64,000 nt of DNA from Spirochaetae bacterium HGW-Spirochaetae-5 (GTDB lineage: Bacteria > Spirochaetota > UBA4802 > UBA5550): NCBI GenBank assembly GCA_002839285.1, contig PGXT01000002.1, positions 34,767 to 98,766 on the forward strand, written 5' to 3'. Both the position numbers and the translations under genes were made by a program. This document shows positions 27,096-35,962 of the stretch, piece by piece. A model generated the notes under the pieces. The model searched no databases. It worked only from the letters and a program-made list of their open reading frames with translations, and was not told the DNA's origin. The first letter of the stretch is position 1. Each line of letters opens with the position of its first letter.

Positions 27096-27810
27096 CGTCG
27101 CTACCATTTATATTTTTCAGACGGCTTTTCTGTTTATTCAGGTAACTCATATCAAACTCTTTCTGCGATATCTCCTGCATCATTGTTTTCTTACCCCCCT
27201 GAGTTCTCTTTTCATTAATCTTGTCGATTACCCAGCCCACCTGACCCGCAATAAACTCAGGAAAAGTAGCACCCTGAACAGGTGTTGACCTTGAGCTGAG
27301 AAGTCTTATCCGGTCGATCTCCTCGCGGTCTTTAATCTCTGTTAAAAGATTTATACTGCTGTCTGAAACGCCCAGCAGGAAGACCTTTCCGGCAACATCG
27401 ATTATCTGAACAAATTTATTTGTTCCCAGTGAAACAGTTGAAAGAATCTGAATTGCATCACCTCCGGACATATGAAGCCCGGTCTTCTGGGAAACAAACT
27501 TAAAAAACATATAAAAACCGCCGATAAACAGAGCAAGGACGAGAATAGTTTTAATAATCATCCATGCGGCTGACTCCTCTTCTAGCTGCGGCCTGAAATC
27601 CTCTTCTACAAAACCCTCACCCGGAACAGCGGTACCGGAATCAGCAGTAGTTTTCACAGCGGGGGTTTCCGCTGCGGGAGTTTGAGCTGAAGCAGGAACA
27701 GCAGCAGATATCAAAACAGTAAAAAAAACGGAAATAATAAGAATCCGCATAAAAAGTGCTGAACTTATTATTTTCTCCGCCCGATAGGATATTGAGGTAT
27801 TATGTCTCAT
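27088..27810 (-). CDS. fliO: Flagellar biosynthesis protein FliO/FliZ
   Basis: A 240-residue protein with an N-terminal signal (cleavage near PASAQ), a Pro/Ala/Thr-rich stretch, one membrane segment (about residues 85-105) and a cytoplasmic FliO domain (GGDAIQILSTVSLGTNKFVQIIDVAGKVFLLGVSDSSINLL). It assists FliP assembly. Its location between fliN/Y and fliP is diagnostic. Confidence 0.9.
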   Translation of the reverse strand: MRHNTSISYRAEKIISSALFMRILIISVFFTVLISAAVPASAQTPAAETPAVKTTADSGTAVPGEGFVEEDFRPQLEEESAAWMIIKTILVLALFIGGFYMFFKFVSQKTGLHMSGGDAIQILSTVSLGTNKFVQIIDVAGKVFLLGVSDSSINLLTEIKDREEIDRIRLLSSRSTPVQGATFPEFIAGQVGWVIDKINEKRTQGGKKTMMQEISQKEFDMSYLNKQKSRLKNINGSDDE

Positions 27811-27868
27811 ATTTTTCCAGTTTAAAAAAAATTTTTAAAGCTATGATTATTTTAAAAAATACATTTTT

Positions 27869-28930
27869 CTATTTATTAACGGATTTAAAACGTTCGTCCT
27901 GGCTTACGATATCGGTTACCCGGACTCCGAAGTTTTCATCAATAACAACAACCTCACCGCGGGCAATAAGCTTACCGTTAACCAGCAGGTCAACAGGTTC
28001 ACCTGCAAGTTTATCGAGTTCAATAATTGAACCTTCACCAAGACCGAGTATGTCCTTAACAAGCTTTGTTGTCCGTCCAAGCTCAACTGTCATGGTCATC
28101 TCAACATCGAGAAGAAGGGCTATATCGCCGTAACCACCCGAGGTAATACTCTCACCCATTTGAGGGAATCGTACCGAACTGATTTGAGTCTGAGGTCCCT
28201 GGTGCTGGTACTGCTGCTGAGACTGCTGCTGAGACTGCATCCCGCCGCCGCTACCCATACCGAGAGATGAAGCTATGTTGGCATCCATTATATGATAAAG
28301 CTTGGAGTTCATCACTCCATCGATAATTATATCATAGGTAATTTTAACAAGGTCCCCTGGAGGGAGCTGAAGATCCGAGGGATTCTGTGCAATAGAGACT
28401 GTTGCAGGTGTGGTGTTTACACCTCCCCCTATTTTATTGCTGAACTGAGTAGCCATTGAGGAGATAAACTGATTTGTAAACTCCTGAATTGTGCTCTGAT
28501 GCGCGTCTGTTATGTCAGCAGGTACTGAACCTGTTTCATCACCCATCATAAGTGATGAAATTATACCCGCATCTCTGAAATTGAAAATTACCAGATTCAC
28601 TCCGTTAAGAGCACCTGAGTAACTCATTGAAATCTGAACATATTTGCCGCTGAAATCACTTCGGACAGCATTCTGAGACTTGGATTCGACCACCGGATTG
28701 GAGAGAACAAGATTTTTCCCTCCCAGATAACCGCTTAGAGACGGAGCGACCAGAGAGATAGCCGAATTAAGCATATTTCTCAGATTTGACTGCTCACCGG
28801 ATGAGAATGATGAACCGCCCCTGGAACCTGGAGAATCGAACATCCCCGTCGGCTCAGGACCTGAAGTTATATCATCTGCTCCCTGTAACAGGGCATCAAT
28901 TTCGTCTTGTGATAAAGAGCCGTCGCCCAT
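27869..28930 (-). CDS. fliN: Flagellar motor switch protein FliN/FliY
   Basis: A 353-residue switch protein of FliY type. Residues 4-14 (GSLSQDEIDALLQG) match the CheY-binding helix found in FliM/FliY. The middle (about 50-215) is a CheC-like domain, a Gln-rich linker is at 225-245, and the C-terminal SpoA domain has LLDVEMTMTVELGRTTKLVKDILGLGEGSIIELDKLAGEPVDLLVNG. GAGGGGG sits before the ATG. fliM, expected next to it, is not in the window. Confidence 0.92.
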   Translation of the reverse strand: MGDGSLSQDEIDALLQGADDITSGPEPTGMFDSPGSRGGSSFSSGEQSNLRNMLNSAISLVAPSLSGYLGGKNLVLSNPVVESKSQNAVRSDFSGKYVQISMSYSGALNGVNLVIFNFRDAGIISSLMMGDETGSVPADITDAHQSTIQEFTNQFISSMATQFSNKIGGGVNTTPATVSIAQNPSDLQLPPGDLVKITYDIIIDGVMNSKLYHIMDANIASSLGMGSGGGMQSQQQSQQQYQHQGPQTQISSVRFPQMGESITSGGYGDIALLLDVEMTMTVELGRTTKLVKDILGLGEGSIIELDKLAGEPVDLLVNGKLIARGEVVVIDENFGVRVTDIVSQDERFKSVNK

Positions 28931-28972
28931 ATTTCCCCCTCTGGAGTGAACAATTCAAATTTTACTTAAAAC

Positions 28973-29494
28973 CTAGTTAACAACAAACTCTACAAAGTAA
29001 ATTTCCTTAATCTTACCCGCAATAAGCCTTATATTAATGTGAGCCTTAATCTCTTCAGCAAGAGTAATGGCACCGCTGACCGAATTAAGCTCTTCATATG
29101 TCTTTCCCTGAAGCAGAATATTTACAATATGCTGTATCTCATCTTTTCTGTTTACAAGCTCCGAGTTAAGCATCGGATCCATAACATAACCGAGAGATAT
29201 GGTCATCTTGATAAAATGCGGTTCCGCATCGGCTGTTGTCTTGGAAAATGCCGGTAGGGCATAAACCGCAAGAGGCTCTGGCGGAGGTGCGGCAATAATA
29301 TCCTGACTTTTCTGATATTTGTTTTCCTGCACAGTCTTTGATACCAAATAAGATATACCGATCATAAGAACGAAAATTATAATTCCGCCCGCTACATACA
29401 GAAGTATCTTAACTATCTTCGAAGTACCGGTACTCCCCTCGGTTTCCGGGCCCTTCCCCTCGTCCTCGACTATATCTCTTTCGTCATCACCCAT
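28973..29494 (-). CDS. fliL: Flagellar basal body-associated protein FliL
   Basis: A 173-residue stator-associated protein with an acidic cytoplasmic N-terminus, one membrane segment (about residues 27-50) and a periplasmic domain ending in IYFVEFVVN. It is 42 bp upstream of fliN/Y; the usual fliM between them is absent. Confidence 0.9.
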   Translation of the reverse strand: MGDDERDIVEDEGKGPETEGSTGTSKIVKILLYVAGGIIIFVLMIGISYLVSKTVQENKYQKSQDIIAAPPPEPLAVYALPAFSKTTADAEPHFIKMTISLGYVMDPMLNSELVNRKDEIQHIVNILLQGKTYEELNSVSGAITLAEEIKAHINIRLIAGKIKEIYFVEFVVN

Positions 29495-29955
29495 AAGCCT
29501 TCCACCATTATTCTATTTATATAACAGCTTTACAATATAAAGCACTAAAGCCCGACCGATAGACATGGGTATAAATTATGTGACATAATATCAAACATCA
29601 ATACAACATGTCAATTAATTTATTCATTTTATTTAAAACATCCCTTTTGTACAGAGTGAATAATAAACCGTAAAAACATCATAATCCGTCTCTATTCAGT
29701 ACAATCGTCCATTTATATTTTCGGCATTATGTGAATTAACAAGAACTTAAATTTTAAATAAATTGAATAAAATTCAGTAACGCCTGATTAAGCTTCGTAA
29801 TTCTATTAATTTTAGAACTTACATGTTAGTTATTTCCCCGCCGCCTGCGACGGCGGGGTCTGTAATTGCTGAAAAAGCGATGGTATTCTGTCTACGCCGC
29901 GCCGTAGGCGCGGCGTAGAGTAATTTTACCACCGGTTTTTCAGAAGATGCAAAAT
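29495..29955. repeat. Intergenic gap with two family B hairpins where motA-motB are often found
   Basis: About 460 bp with no ORF, separating flbD from fliL. It is AT-rich up to about 29830 and then holds two GC-rich hairpins: CCCCGCCG/CGGCGGGG (29836-29858) and a 12-bp perfect stem CTACGCCGCGCC/GGCGCGGCGTAG (29892-29903, 29907-29918). A tail with TACCACCGGTTTTTCAG follows. In other spirochaetes motA and motB usually occupy this place. Confidence 0.75.
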
Positions 29956-30147
29956 TCAGCGAAAGCTCTGATATATGTCTCTCTTATACTCCACGGTGAG
30001 CCTTACAACCTCTTCCGCGCTCTCGGACACTACAAATTTCTTACTATTGGTCAGCGTTATAACAGTATTAGGAGTTGTATCGATTACCTCGATATGACTT
30101 GCATTAAGTACAAAAGCCTCTCCATTGAGTTTATGAAGCTGAATCAT
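29956..30147 (-). CDS. flbD: FlbD family flagellar protein
   Basis: A 63-residue protein: MIQLHKLNGEAFVLNASHIE, then TPNTVITLTNSKKFVVSES with an EVVRLTVEYKRDIY end. This is the short FlbD found at the head of spirochaete motor operons; it has no DNA-binding domain and differs from Caulobacter FlbD. The start is ATG 30147 with GGGGGGAG upstream; in-frame codons before that overlap the preceding gene and lack a ribosome site. Confidence 0.9.
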   Translation of the reverse strand: MIQLHKLNGEAFVLNASHIEVIDTTPNTVITLTNSKKFVVSESAEEVVRLTVEYKRDIYQSFR

Positions 30148-30160
30148 TACACTCCCCCCT

Positions 30161-31207
30161 TTAATTCTTTTTATTGAAAATAGCGAGATACTCCTCAAGA
30201 CCCACCTTATGAACACTTCCAGGGGAGCATCCCGGCATGCTGGAGTCGGCTACCGGATATGGCGCGCCTGCAAAAAGCCTTTCGAGCCATAATTTAGCCG
30301 CAAGAAACTGATTATTGGTATAAAAAAGCTCACCACCCCTCTTAACCTGATAATCTCTTGCCGCCCTCCCTTTATTCATATCAATTGACGCCGGAGTATT
30401 CAACCTGCAGGAGCTGAAAAATTTTCTCCCGGCCGGATGGGCTCCGGATGCATAAAATCTGTCAAAAAAAGCCATATCATTCCCCGCAAGAAGGAGCGAT
30501 GCCACTCCGCAGCCGAGCACAATCGATACAGCCTGAGTTGTAACAATACTCCCCGTGGCAACAAATCCCAATCCTTCACCCGCCTCCTTCCAGAGATTGT
30601 CGTAGAATTCGCCGTCTATCATCCAGTTATAAAAACTGATACTCCCCTTCCATTTGCTGATATTTGAATAAGACGCGCAGCTGAAAGAGAGCAGATGAAT
30701 ATCCCGGGTGTCAATCCCTGAAAAAAATTCTGCCGGAGTTGTTTCGCATGTTATAACATACTGAGGGGAGATCCCATGCTCCATTAGAGGCCGCAGCGCC
30801 ATATCCGATGCAAGAAATATTATTTCATTATGACTCTTAAGTTTTTTCAAGACTTCATAATTGTTGTCGAGAGAAGGACCCGAACCAATTACGATTAAAT
30901 GTTTACCGGAGAAACTCTCCGCAACGGGCTTTAATCCTCCCCACCGGGCGATGAGGGGTATATTTTTACTTAAATTTTTCCTGAAAGCGCGACTCCGTTC
31001 AAGGAGCATCCCTTCGTTAAGTTTTGAAAATATTTCATCCTGATTTATCATTCGGTACCGGAAACTCAGTTTATCCTGCAATTTCTGCAGTTTTAAAGAA
31101 GATAACCATCCGGCAGAGGGTATATGCAAGCATTTTATTTTCAGACGCGGAAAGGGTCTTCGTGAAAATAATGGATAAAAAAATCTGCAGCGGGCAGAGA
31201 AATACAC
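30161..31207 (-). CDS. DUF115 / motility accessory factor-like protein
   Basis: A protein with the DUF115 (6-hydroxymethylpterin pyrophosphokinase MptE-like) core: KHLIVIGSGPSLDNNYEVLKKL, then IFLASDMALRPLMEHGISPQYVITCE and LLLAGNDMAFFDRFYASGA. Related Maf proteins glycosylate flagellin with nonulosonic acids, which suits its place next to flbD; sugar transfer here is inferred only. It is given from a GTG at 31207. An ATG at 31051 gives 296 residues and may be the real start. Confidence 0.7.
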   Translation of the reverse strand: MYFSARCRFFYPLFSRRPFPRLKIKCLHIPSAGWLSSLKLQKLQDKLSFRYRMINQDEIFSKLNEGMLLERSRAFRKNLSKNIPLIARWGGLKPVAESFSGKHLIVIGSGPSLDNNYEVLKKLKSHNEIIFLASDMALRPLMEHGISPQYVITCETTPAEFFSGIDTRDIHLLSFSCASYSNISKWKGSISFYNWMIDGEFYDNLWKEAGEGLGFVATGSIVTTQAVSIVLGCGVASLLLAGNDMAFFDRFYASGAHPAGRKFFSSCRLNTPASIDMNKGRAARDYQVKRGGELFYTNNQFLAAKLWLERLFAGAPYPVADSSMPGCSPGSVHKVGLEEYLAIFNKKN

Positions 31208-31239
31208 CGTATATTTGATAATACCGGAATTATCTGTAC

Positions 31240-31854
31240 TTAATGACTATCCGGAACCGGATTTTTTGCCCGCAATAAATTAGATACATATTTTACTATC
31301 TTTATATAATCAAGATCAATTGGATCAAACTCTTCAATGAGACCGATAAAGAATACGACCGCCTGAATTATTCTTGCAGCAGTCTTTTCATCAAGCCCGT
31401 CGGGATTGATCTCATCTTTAGTATTCTCTTTTATAATATTTTCGTAAAACATTCGATGATTTTCAAAAAACTTATTCATCATCTGACGGAGTGTATCATT
31501 TTCGAAAGAATAAAGAATTATATTTATCAGAATAATAATATTAGCTCTATCAAGAACAAAACTCTCCACACCGAGAAGTGAGGATATGGGAGCCATCTCT
31601 TCAGATTTAAGGTCTATTTTAAGTATTCGCCTGTGATTATTATCGAGCTCGGCATACATATCATTAATAAGCTCGATATAAATATCATCTTTTGTCGGGA
31701 AATAATGCAGAACGCCCCCTTTCGAGTATCCTGCCTCATCTGCAATCTCCTGAATTGATATCTGAGAGTAAACATTCTTCTGAAGAAGCACCTTAAGAGC
31801 CGATGTAATACGTCTTTTCCTTCCCTTTACTTTATCTTCTTTTAAATTATCCAA
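31240..31854 (-). CDS. TetR family transcriptional regulator
   Basis: A 204-residue regulator. The helix-turn-helix lies at about residues 30-60 (SIQEIADEAGYSKGGVLHYFPTKDDIYIEL); the ligand-binding part is not diagnostic. It is 32 bp upstream of the DUF115 gene on the same strand and could control it or itself. No operator was identified. Confidence 0.85.
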   Translation of the reverse strand: MDNLKEDKVKGRKRRITSALKVLLQKNVYSQISIQEIADEAGYSKGGVLHYFPTKDDIYIELINDMYAELDNNHRRILKIDLKSEEMAPISSLLGVESFVLDRANIIILINIILYSFENDTLRQMMNKFFENHRMFYENIIKENTKDEINPDGLDEKTAARIIQAVVFFIGLIEEFDPIDLDYIKIVKYVSNLLRAKNPVPDSH

Positions 31855-32369
31855 ACCGCTACCTGCATCTTTTTTTTCACAATAAAGAATCAGACACTCT
31901 TTGATGCAATAAAAAAATGTATCTTGTCACTAAAAAATACATATACAGCTGAAAAAAATGAGTATAAAAGTGATATTAACAGAATAATGATGAAAAACCG
32001 GCATTTTACCTTTAAAAAACCGGTTTTCAGGAATCAGAACAGGCTATCTTCAGTGATGAAGTAACAGCAGCAAATTATTTTCACGGTGTGTTTGCTTCAT
32101 ACTGAGCCCTCAAAAATATATTGCTGCCAGCTGCAATGGCAGCAATACACTTTCGGGGTGCGTATGCTACGCATACGCCTGAAATGGGGGATCACGGGGG
32201 CGCTGCCCCCGTGATCCCCCATTTCAGGCGCAGCGCGAAGCGCTGTGCCCCCGAAAATAAATTGCAGTCAGTTGCAATAATATCTCTTATTCGATGAATT
32301 CCTTGACAAAAATGCTCCATAGAAGACAGAGATATTAAACTATTGAAAGAATGCAGATTATTTTAAATT
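31855..32369 (+). repeat. Intergenic region with full family A repeat, copy 2
   Basis: About 515 bp between divergent genes, no ORF. The repeat spans roughly 32120-32280. It begins with TTGCTGCC/GGCAGCAA (32121-32145), then GCGTATGC/GCATACGC, a stem of more than 20 bp centred on ACGGGGGCGCTGCCCCCGT, then GCGCGAAGCGC and the tail CGAAAATAAATTGCAG. A TTGACA at 32303 precedes tsaE, but no -10 is well placed. Confidence 0.85.
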
Positions 32370-32795
32370 ATGAAAGAAACTATTACAAGCAATTCACCTG
32401 AAGAAACTTTCTCCTTTGCGGAAGAATTAGGACGGAAGATCAGCGGCTTCTCTGTTATCGCACTTTACGGCGATCTTGGTGCAGGTAAAACTATTTTCAC
32501 AAAAGGTTTAGCCCGGGGACTCGGCATAGATGAAGATATAACCAGCCCTACATTCAGCCTGATGGAATCCTATGAAGGTGACAAACCGCTCCACCACTTT
32601 GATCTTTACAGGATTGAAAACCTGAATGAGTTTGAAAATCTGAGATTTGAAGAGTACTGGGAGAGCGAAGGTGTTTCCGTTATAGAATGGCCCGAAAAAG
32701 CGGGAGATCTGCTTCCTGAAAATAGAATTAATGTTTTCATCGAATATATCAATGAAAACATGAGAGAGATAACCATTGAATATACTGGTAATTGA
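32370..32795 (+). CDS. tsaE: tRNA threonylcarbamoyladenosine biosynthesis ATPase TsaE
   Basis: A 141-residue ATPase needed for t6A37 synthesis. Walker A is GDLGAGKT, followed by DEDITSPTFSLMESYEG and HHFDLYRI. Complete. The last 20 bp overlap the tsaB start, so both partners of the complex are coupled. Confidence 0.94.
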   Translation: MKETITSNSPEETFSFAEELGRKISGFSVIALYGDLGAGKTIFTKGLARGLGIDEDITSPTFSLMESYEGDKPLHHFDLYRIENLNEFENLRFEEYWESEGVSVIEWPEKAGDLLPENRINVFIEYINENMREITIEYTGN

Positions 32796-33477
32796 TACAT
32801 CCACCGAATTCGAATTCATAGCGCTGTCAGTTAATGGCAGAATTTTTGAATTTTCCGAAAATGCAGGTATATCCCACTCGGTAACCATGTTTCAGAATCT
32901 TTCATCCCTGCTGTCTCAGGCATCGATAAAAATAAACGATATTGACCTGTTAGGTGTCGGCATAGGTCCGGGATCGTTTACAGGAATCAGAATTGCAGTA
33001 AGCACAGCAAGAATGTTTGCGCAGATTCTGGATATTCCTCTGGTTGGTCTGAAAAGTCAGGAGATTTATGCAGCTTCAACAGGGGCATCGGAGGATAAAA
33101 CTATTATCGCGGCGTTTGATGCTAAAAAATCCAAAGTCTTCGCCGGCGTGTACCGCATTTCAGACTCCATAGCGCAGGAGATAATTGAACCGGGCGATTA
33201 TAAAATGGAGGAAGTACTTGATTCAATTAAAAATCCCGGTGAACTTCTCTGTATTGGTGACGGATGCGGGAAATATATCGAAGCAATAGAAGAATATGCC
33301 TCGGAAAAAGGAATAAGCTATAAATATATGGAGAATTTTGTCCCGGCCGGTAAAGCCGCAGTTGATCTTGCATTAAGAAAATATAAGGAATCACCGGAAA
33401 AATTCACAGACTTGAACAACACAGTCCCTTTTTACACACGAAAATCAGACGCAGAGATTGCCAGGGATAATAGATGA
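32776..33477 (+). CDS. tsaB: tRNA threonylcarbamoyladenosine biosynthesis protein TsaB
   Basis: A 233-residue ASKHA-fold partner of TsaD and TsaE. It has ILVIDTSTEFEFIAL, SHSVTMFQNLSSLL and GIGPGSFTGIRIAVSTARMFA. It starts at TTG inside tsaE. Its stop codon abuts the stop of the convergent PilZ-like gene. Confidence 0.93.
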   Translation: MNILVIDTSTEFEFIALSVNGRIFEFSENAGISHSVTMFQNLSSLLSQASIKINDIDLLGVGIGPGSFTGIRIAVSTARMFAQILDIPLVGLKSQEIYAASTGASEDKTIIAAFDAKKSKVFAGVYRISDSIAQEIIEPGDYKMEEVLDSIKNPGELLCIGDGCGKYIEAIEEYASEKGISYKYMENFVPAGKAAVDLALRKYKESPEKFTDLNNTVPFYTRKSDAEIARDNR

Positions 33478-34650
33478 TTATTTTCTACTTTTAATACTTT
33501 TGATAAGCTTTGATTTGTATTCGGCTTCCATAGGCTTCAGTACGTCATAAAAACGCTTCATCTCATCCTTTCTCGAAGAGTTCCCCTCGAAATCCACACC
33601 AAGGTAAAGGTCACCGTCTGAATCAGTAGATGTGGTCTTTATATGTCCATAAATAGTCATTGGAGCCTGAAGTTTAAAAACTATATCAAAAATAAATCCT
33701 CTCGACTTCTGAATATACTTTTTCAGGTCGGGATCGGTTATTCTAAGTTTTGCACCGCCGCGGCTTATATCAACAATCGACTGATGCACCGAAACAAGAA
33801 GAGTATTTGCATCCCTTATACGGTCAACAAGTTTAAAAGACATATCTTTAAGATCTATTACCTTGTCTATCCCCAGAACTTCACTCTTTGAAATGGCCTG
33901 TATATATGCGAACGGGATCGATTTTTCATCTTCAGTAAGGTAAATTACAGGAACAATTATTATAGATTTGAATCCTTTCTCGACATTTCTCTTGATGAGC
34001 GTATCAAGCTCGTGGCCGTAAATTTTTGCAATATCAACAAAGTCATCAGTCATGGCTTTATATGATTCGGGGTCATTAACATCGGAGATGAAAAGGGTTT
34101 TACCTGTATTTTTAATATTTTTTAAAACCGCATCTTTTGAATCATTAGTTAAAACATCGACTTTAAACTGATCCGTAAATCTGATGTTAACCGACTGAAA
34201 CTGGTCTAGAACAACTTTAATACTTGTAGGTATGCTGAACCGGCTTACATCGATTGTATGTTTAGACACTCTGAAGTTTGTAGCAACCGCTTCACCCTTG
34301 TTGACCTTAAAACGGAGATCACGGCGCCCCTCGGTAGCCCTTCTTGCACTGACAATTTTACATTTAAAGTATCCGGGACCTAATTCGTCTGTTACGACAA
34401 GGTCAACTTCAATATATTTATCGGACAGGCCGTAAATCGTCAGATTTTTATCTGTCTTATAATTCGGATCCGTGACAATCATTAAAGTTTTATCCGGATT
34501 ATATTCATTTATCATCGCTTCGTGTTTCTCGATGTCATACTTTATGTATAGTTTACGCGTGGTAAACTGCTCTCTTAGTATATTTATAACATCATCGATG
34601 GTTTGAAACGTGTTAAAATCCCTGTTTTTTCTCTGTTCTACTTTAAGCAA
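33478..34650 (-). CDS. PilZ-like / DUF1577-type protein
   Basis: A 390-residue soluble protein. The C-terminal part (about residues 265-390) has a VHQSIVDISRGGAKLRITDP segment matching the PilZ (D/N)xSxxG motif and a ATEGRRDLRFKV-type stretch near residue 105 that could supply arginines, suggesting c-di-GMP binding. Length and layout recall DUF1577 proteins of Leptospira, but this was not tested. Start TTG with GGGGTAA upstream. Confidence 0.55.
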   Translation of the reverse strand: MLKVEQRKNRDFNTFQTIDDVINILREQFTTRKLYIKYDIEKHEAMINEYNPDKTLMIVTDPNYKTDKNLTIYGLSDKYIEVDLVVTDELGPGYFKCKIVSARRATEGRRDLRFKVNKGEAVATNFRVSKHTIDVSRFSIPTSIKVVLDQFQSVNIRFTDQFKVDVLTNDSKDAVLKNIKNTGKTLFISDVNDPESYKAMTDDFVDIAKIYGHELDTLIKRNVEKGFKSIIIVPVIYLTEDEKSIPFAYIQAISKSEVLGIDKVIDLKDMSFKLVDRIRDANTLLVSVHQSIVDISRGGAKLRITDPDLKKYIQKSRGFIFDIVFKLQAPMTIYGHIKTTSTDSDGDLYLGVDFEGNSSRKDEMKRFYDVLKPMEAEYKSKLIKSIKSRK

Positions 34651-34738
34651 CTGATTACCCCGATCTACAGATATAGTTACTAATCATTTTAAATATCGGA
34701 TTATATTTTATTTTTCAATAATAAATTCGATGCAGTAA

Positions 34739-34767
34739 AAAAAAAAGAGGGAGAATTCCCTCTTTTT
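34739..34767 (-). terminator. Rho-independent terminator of the Lys/Ala-rich gene
   Basis: Stem AAAAAGAGGGA with TCCCTCTTTTT (34742-34767), T-rich on the minus-strand 3' side, 25 bp after the stop codon. Confidence 0.85.
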
Positions 34768-34791
34768 AACAAAATTAAAAAAGAATTAAAA

Positions 34792-35019
34792 TTACTTTTT
34801 AGCTTTTGGCTTAGCTTTTGCTTTCGGCTTAGCTTTTGCTTTTGGCTTAGCTGATGCTTTTGCTTTTGCTTTTGCTTCTGCTTCTTTTTTCTTCTCGATA
34901 ACTAATTCGCCCTTAAGCTTTGCGATAGCTGCAGTTTCAACTTTAACATCTTTCTGAAGTTTAGCTACTTTTTCGCTCTTTCTCTTAATGGTATTTTCCA
35001 GCTGCTTTGCACTTGCCAT
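34792..35019 (-). CDS. Histone H1-like Lys/Ala/Pro-rich protein
   Basis: A 75-residue basic protein. The N-terminal 45 residues form a coiled-coil-like helix (MASAKQLENTIKRKSEKVAK). The C-terminus is a run of AKAKAKPKAK-type repeats, like histone H1 tails and the bacterial Hc1 or AlgP proteins, so nucleoid binding is plausible. The start is ATG 35019 with GAGG upstream; it has its own terminator, which suggests strong independent expression. The DNA of the repeats is low complexity. Confidence 0.75.
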   Translation of the reverse strand: MASAKQLENTIKRKSEKVAKLQKDVKVETAAIAKLKGELVIEKKKEAEAKAKAKASAKPKAKAKPKAKAKPKAKK

Positions 35020-35962
35020 AAAATTACACCTCAAATTTTTTTTTAATAATTCAAAATTTACTTAACCATACATAGAACTATTATTAATGCAAGTAAAAAA
35101 TAAAAAAAACATATAACAGCACCAATAATCTTACATTAAATGTCGGGACAACAAACTTCGGGCTTTAATACTTTTTATTTGCAGCATTCTTGAGGTTATA
35201 TTATGGTCAAACCATCGCGTAACGAACCATCCGGAACTAAAAAACAAACAGACTGTATGTGATTACCTCCGTTTATCGGCCTCCGAACTACGGAAGCCGG
35301 TTATAACAGGTGCTTAAACAGGTCAACACCGCAATCCGGAGGTGAATTTTTAGAATTATCTCTATCAATTGAAGCCCGACAGGCGGTAAAGACCCTGTTA
35401 CTGACTTAAAACTTCCAATAACCGCCCGCTGGAGTCGATGTTTTCAGTTATTTACACTGTTAAACAGGCCCGGCTGCCGATGTAAGGCCGGAAAACGGAT
35501 CCGGAACATGAATCAATCATTCATTGAAGTGACTTCATAATACGGTTACCATTACTTAACGATACAATTAACTCTCCGATTGCTGGAATAGATCATCAAT
35601 CGGAAAAAATAATGTCTTATCCGATGGTTGGAGCAGCTTTCTTGTAATATAAATACAGTTTTAACCGGTCCGCTTACTGATGCTGCCCCGGCATATGGCC
35701 TTTGTGCACACATTGATGTTCTACACCTCTGACTGTTCTGATTGCAACAGTACTTTTTAAATGGAATTTTAATTATAACTTATATTTTTTAAGTAATTCA
35801 CCGGCTTTTTAAGCATCACCCGACCAAATATCATTGATTTTATGCTGTTTTTCAAAAAAAATATAAACTATTAATGTCTTGACTTAAAGTGGTGCTTTTT
35901 TTTCCTTAAAGCTATGTAAAAGATCGGTCAAATCAGGCCGAAGAAGACCCGGAGGAGCACCA
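35020..35962. other. Long region without a recognisable gene
   Basis: More than 900 bp with no ORF above about 50 codons in a convincing frame. The central part (about 35140-35760) is richer in G+C than the other gaps and contains imperfect stem candidates such as CCGATTG/CAATCGG near 35576-35602. One frame is open for 48 codons at 35262-35405 but has no start or family match. It may be a decayed gene or a structured RNA; no known RNA family signature was seen. The final 100 bp contain a TTGACT and lead to der. Confidence 0.55.

Noticed and set aside
34792..34880. Short repeats resembling a CRISPR or tandem array
   Set aside because: They are the low-complexity codons of the Ala-Lys-Pro tail; no spacers and no cas genes in the window.
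35266..35290. GCCGATAA on the minus strand as a sigma-28 -10 box
   Set aside because: No TAAA-type -35 at 11-12 bp and no gene downstream on that strand.
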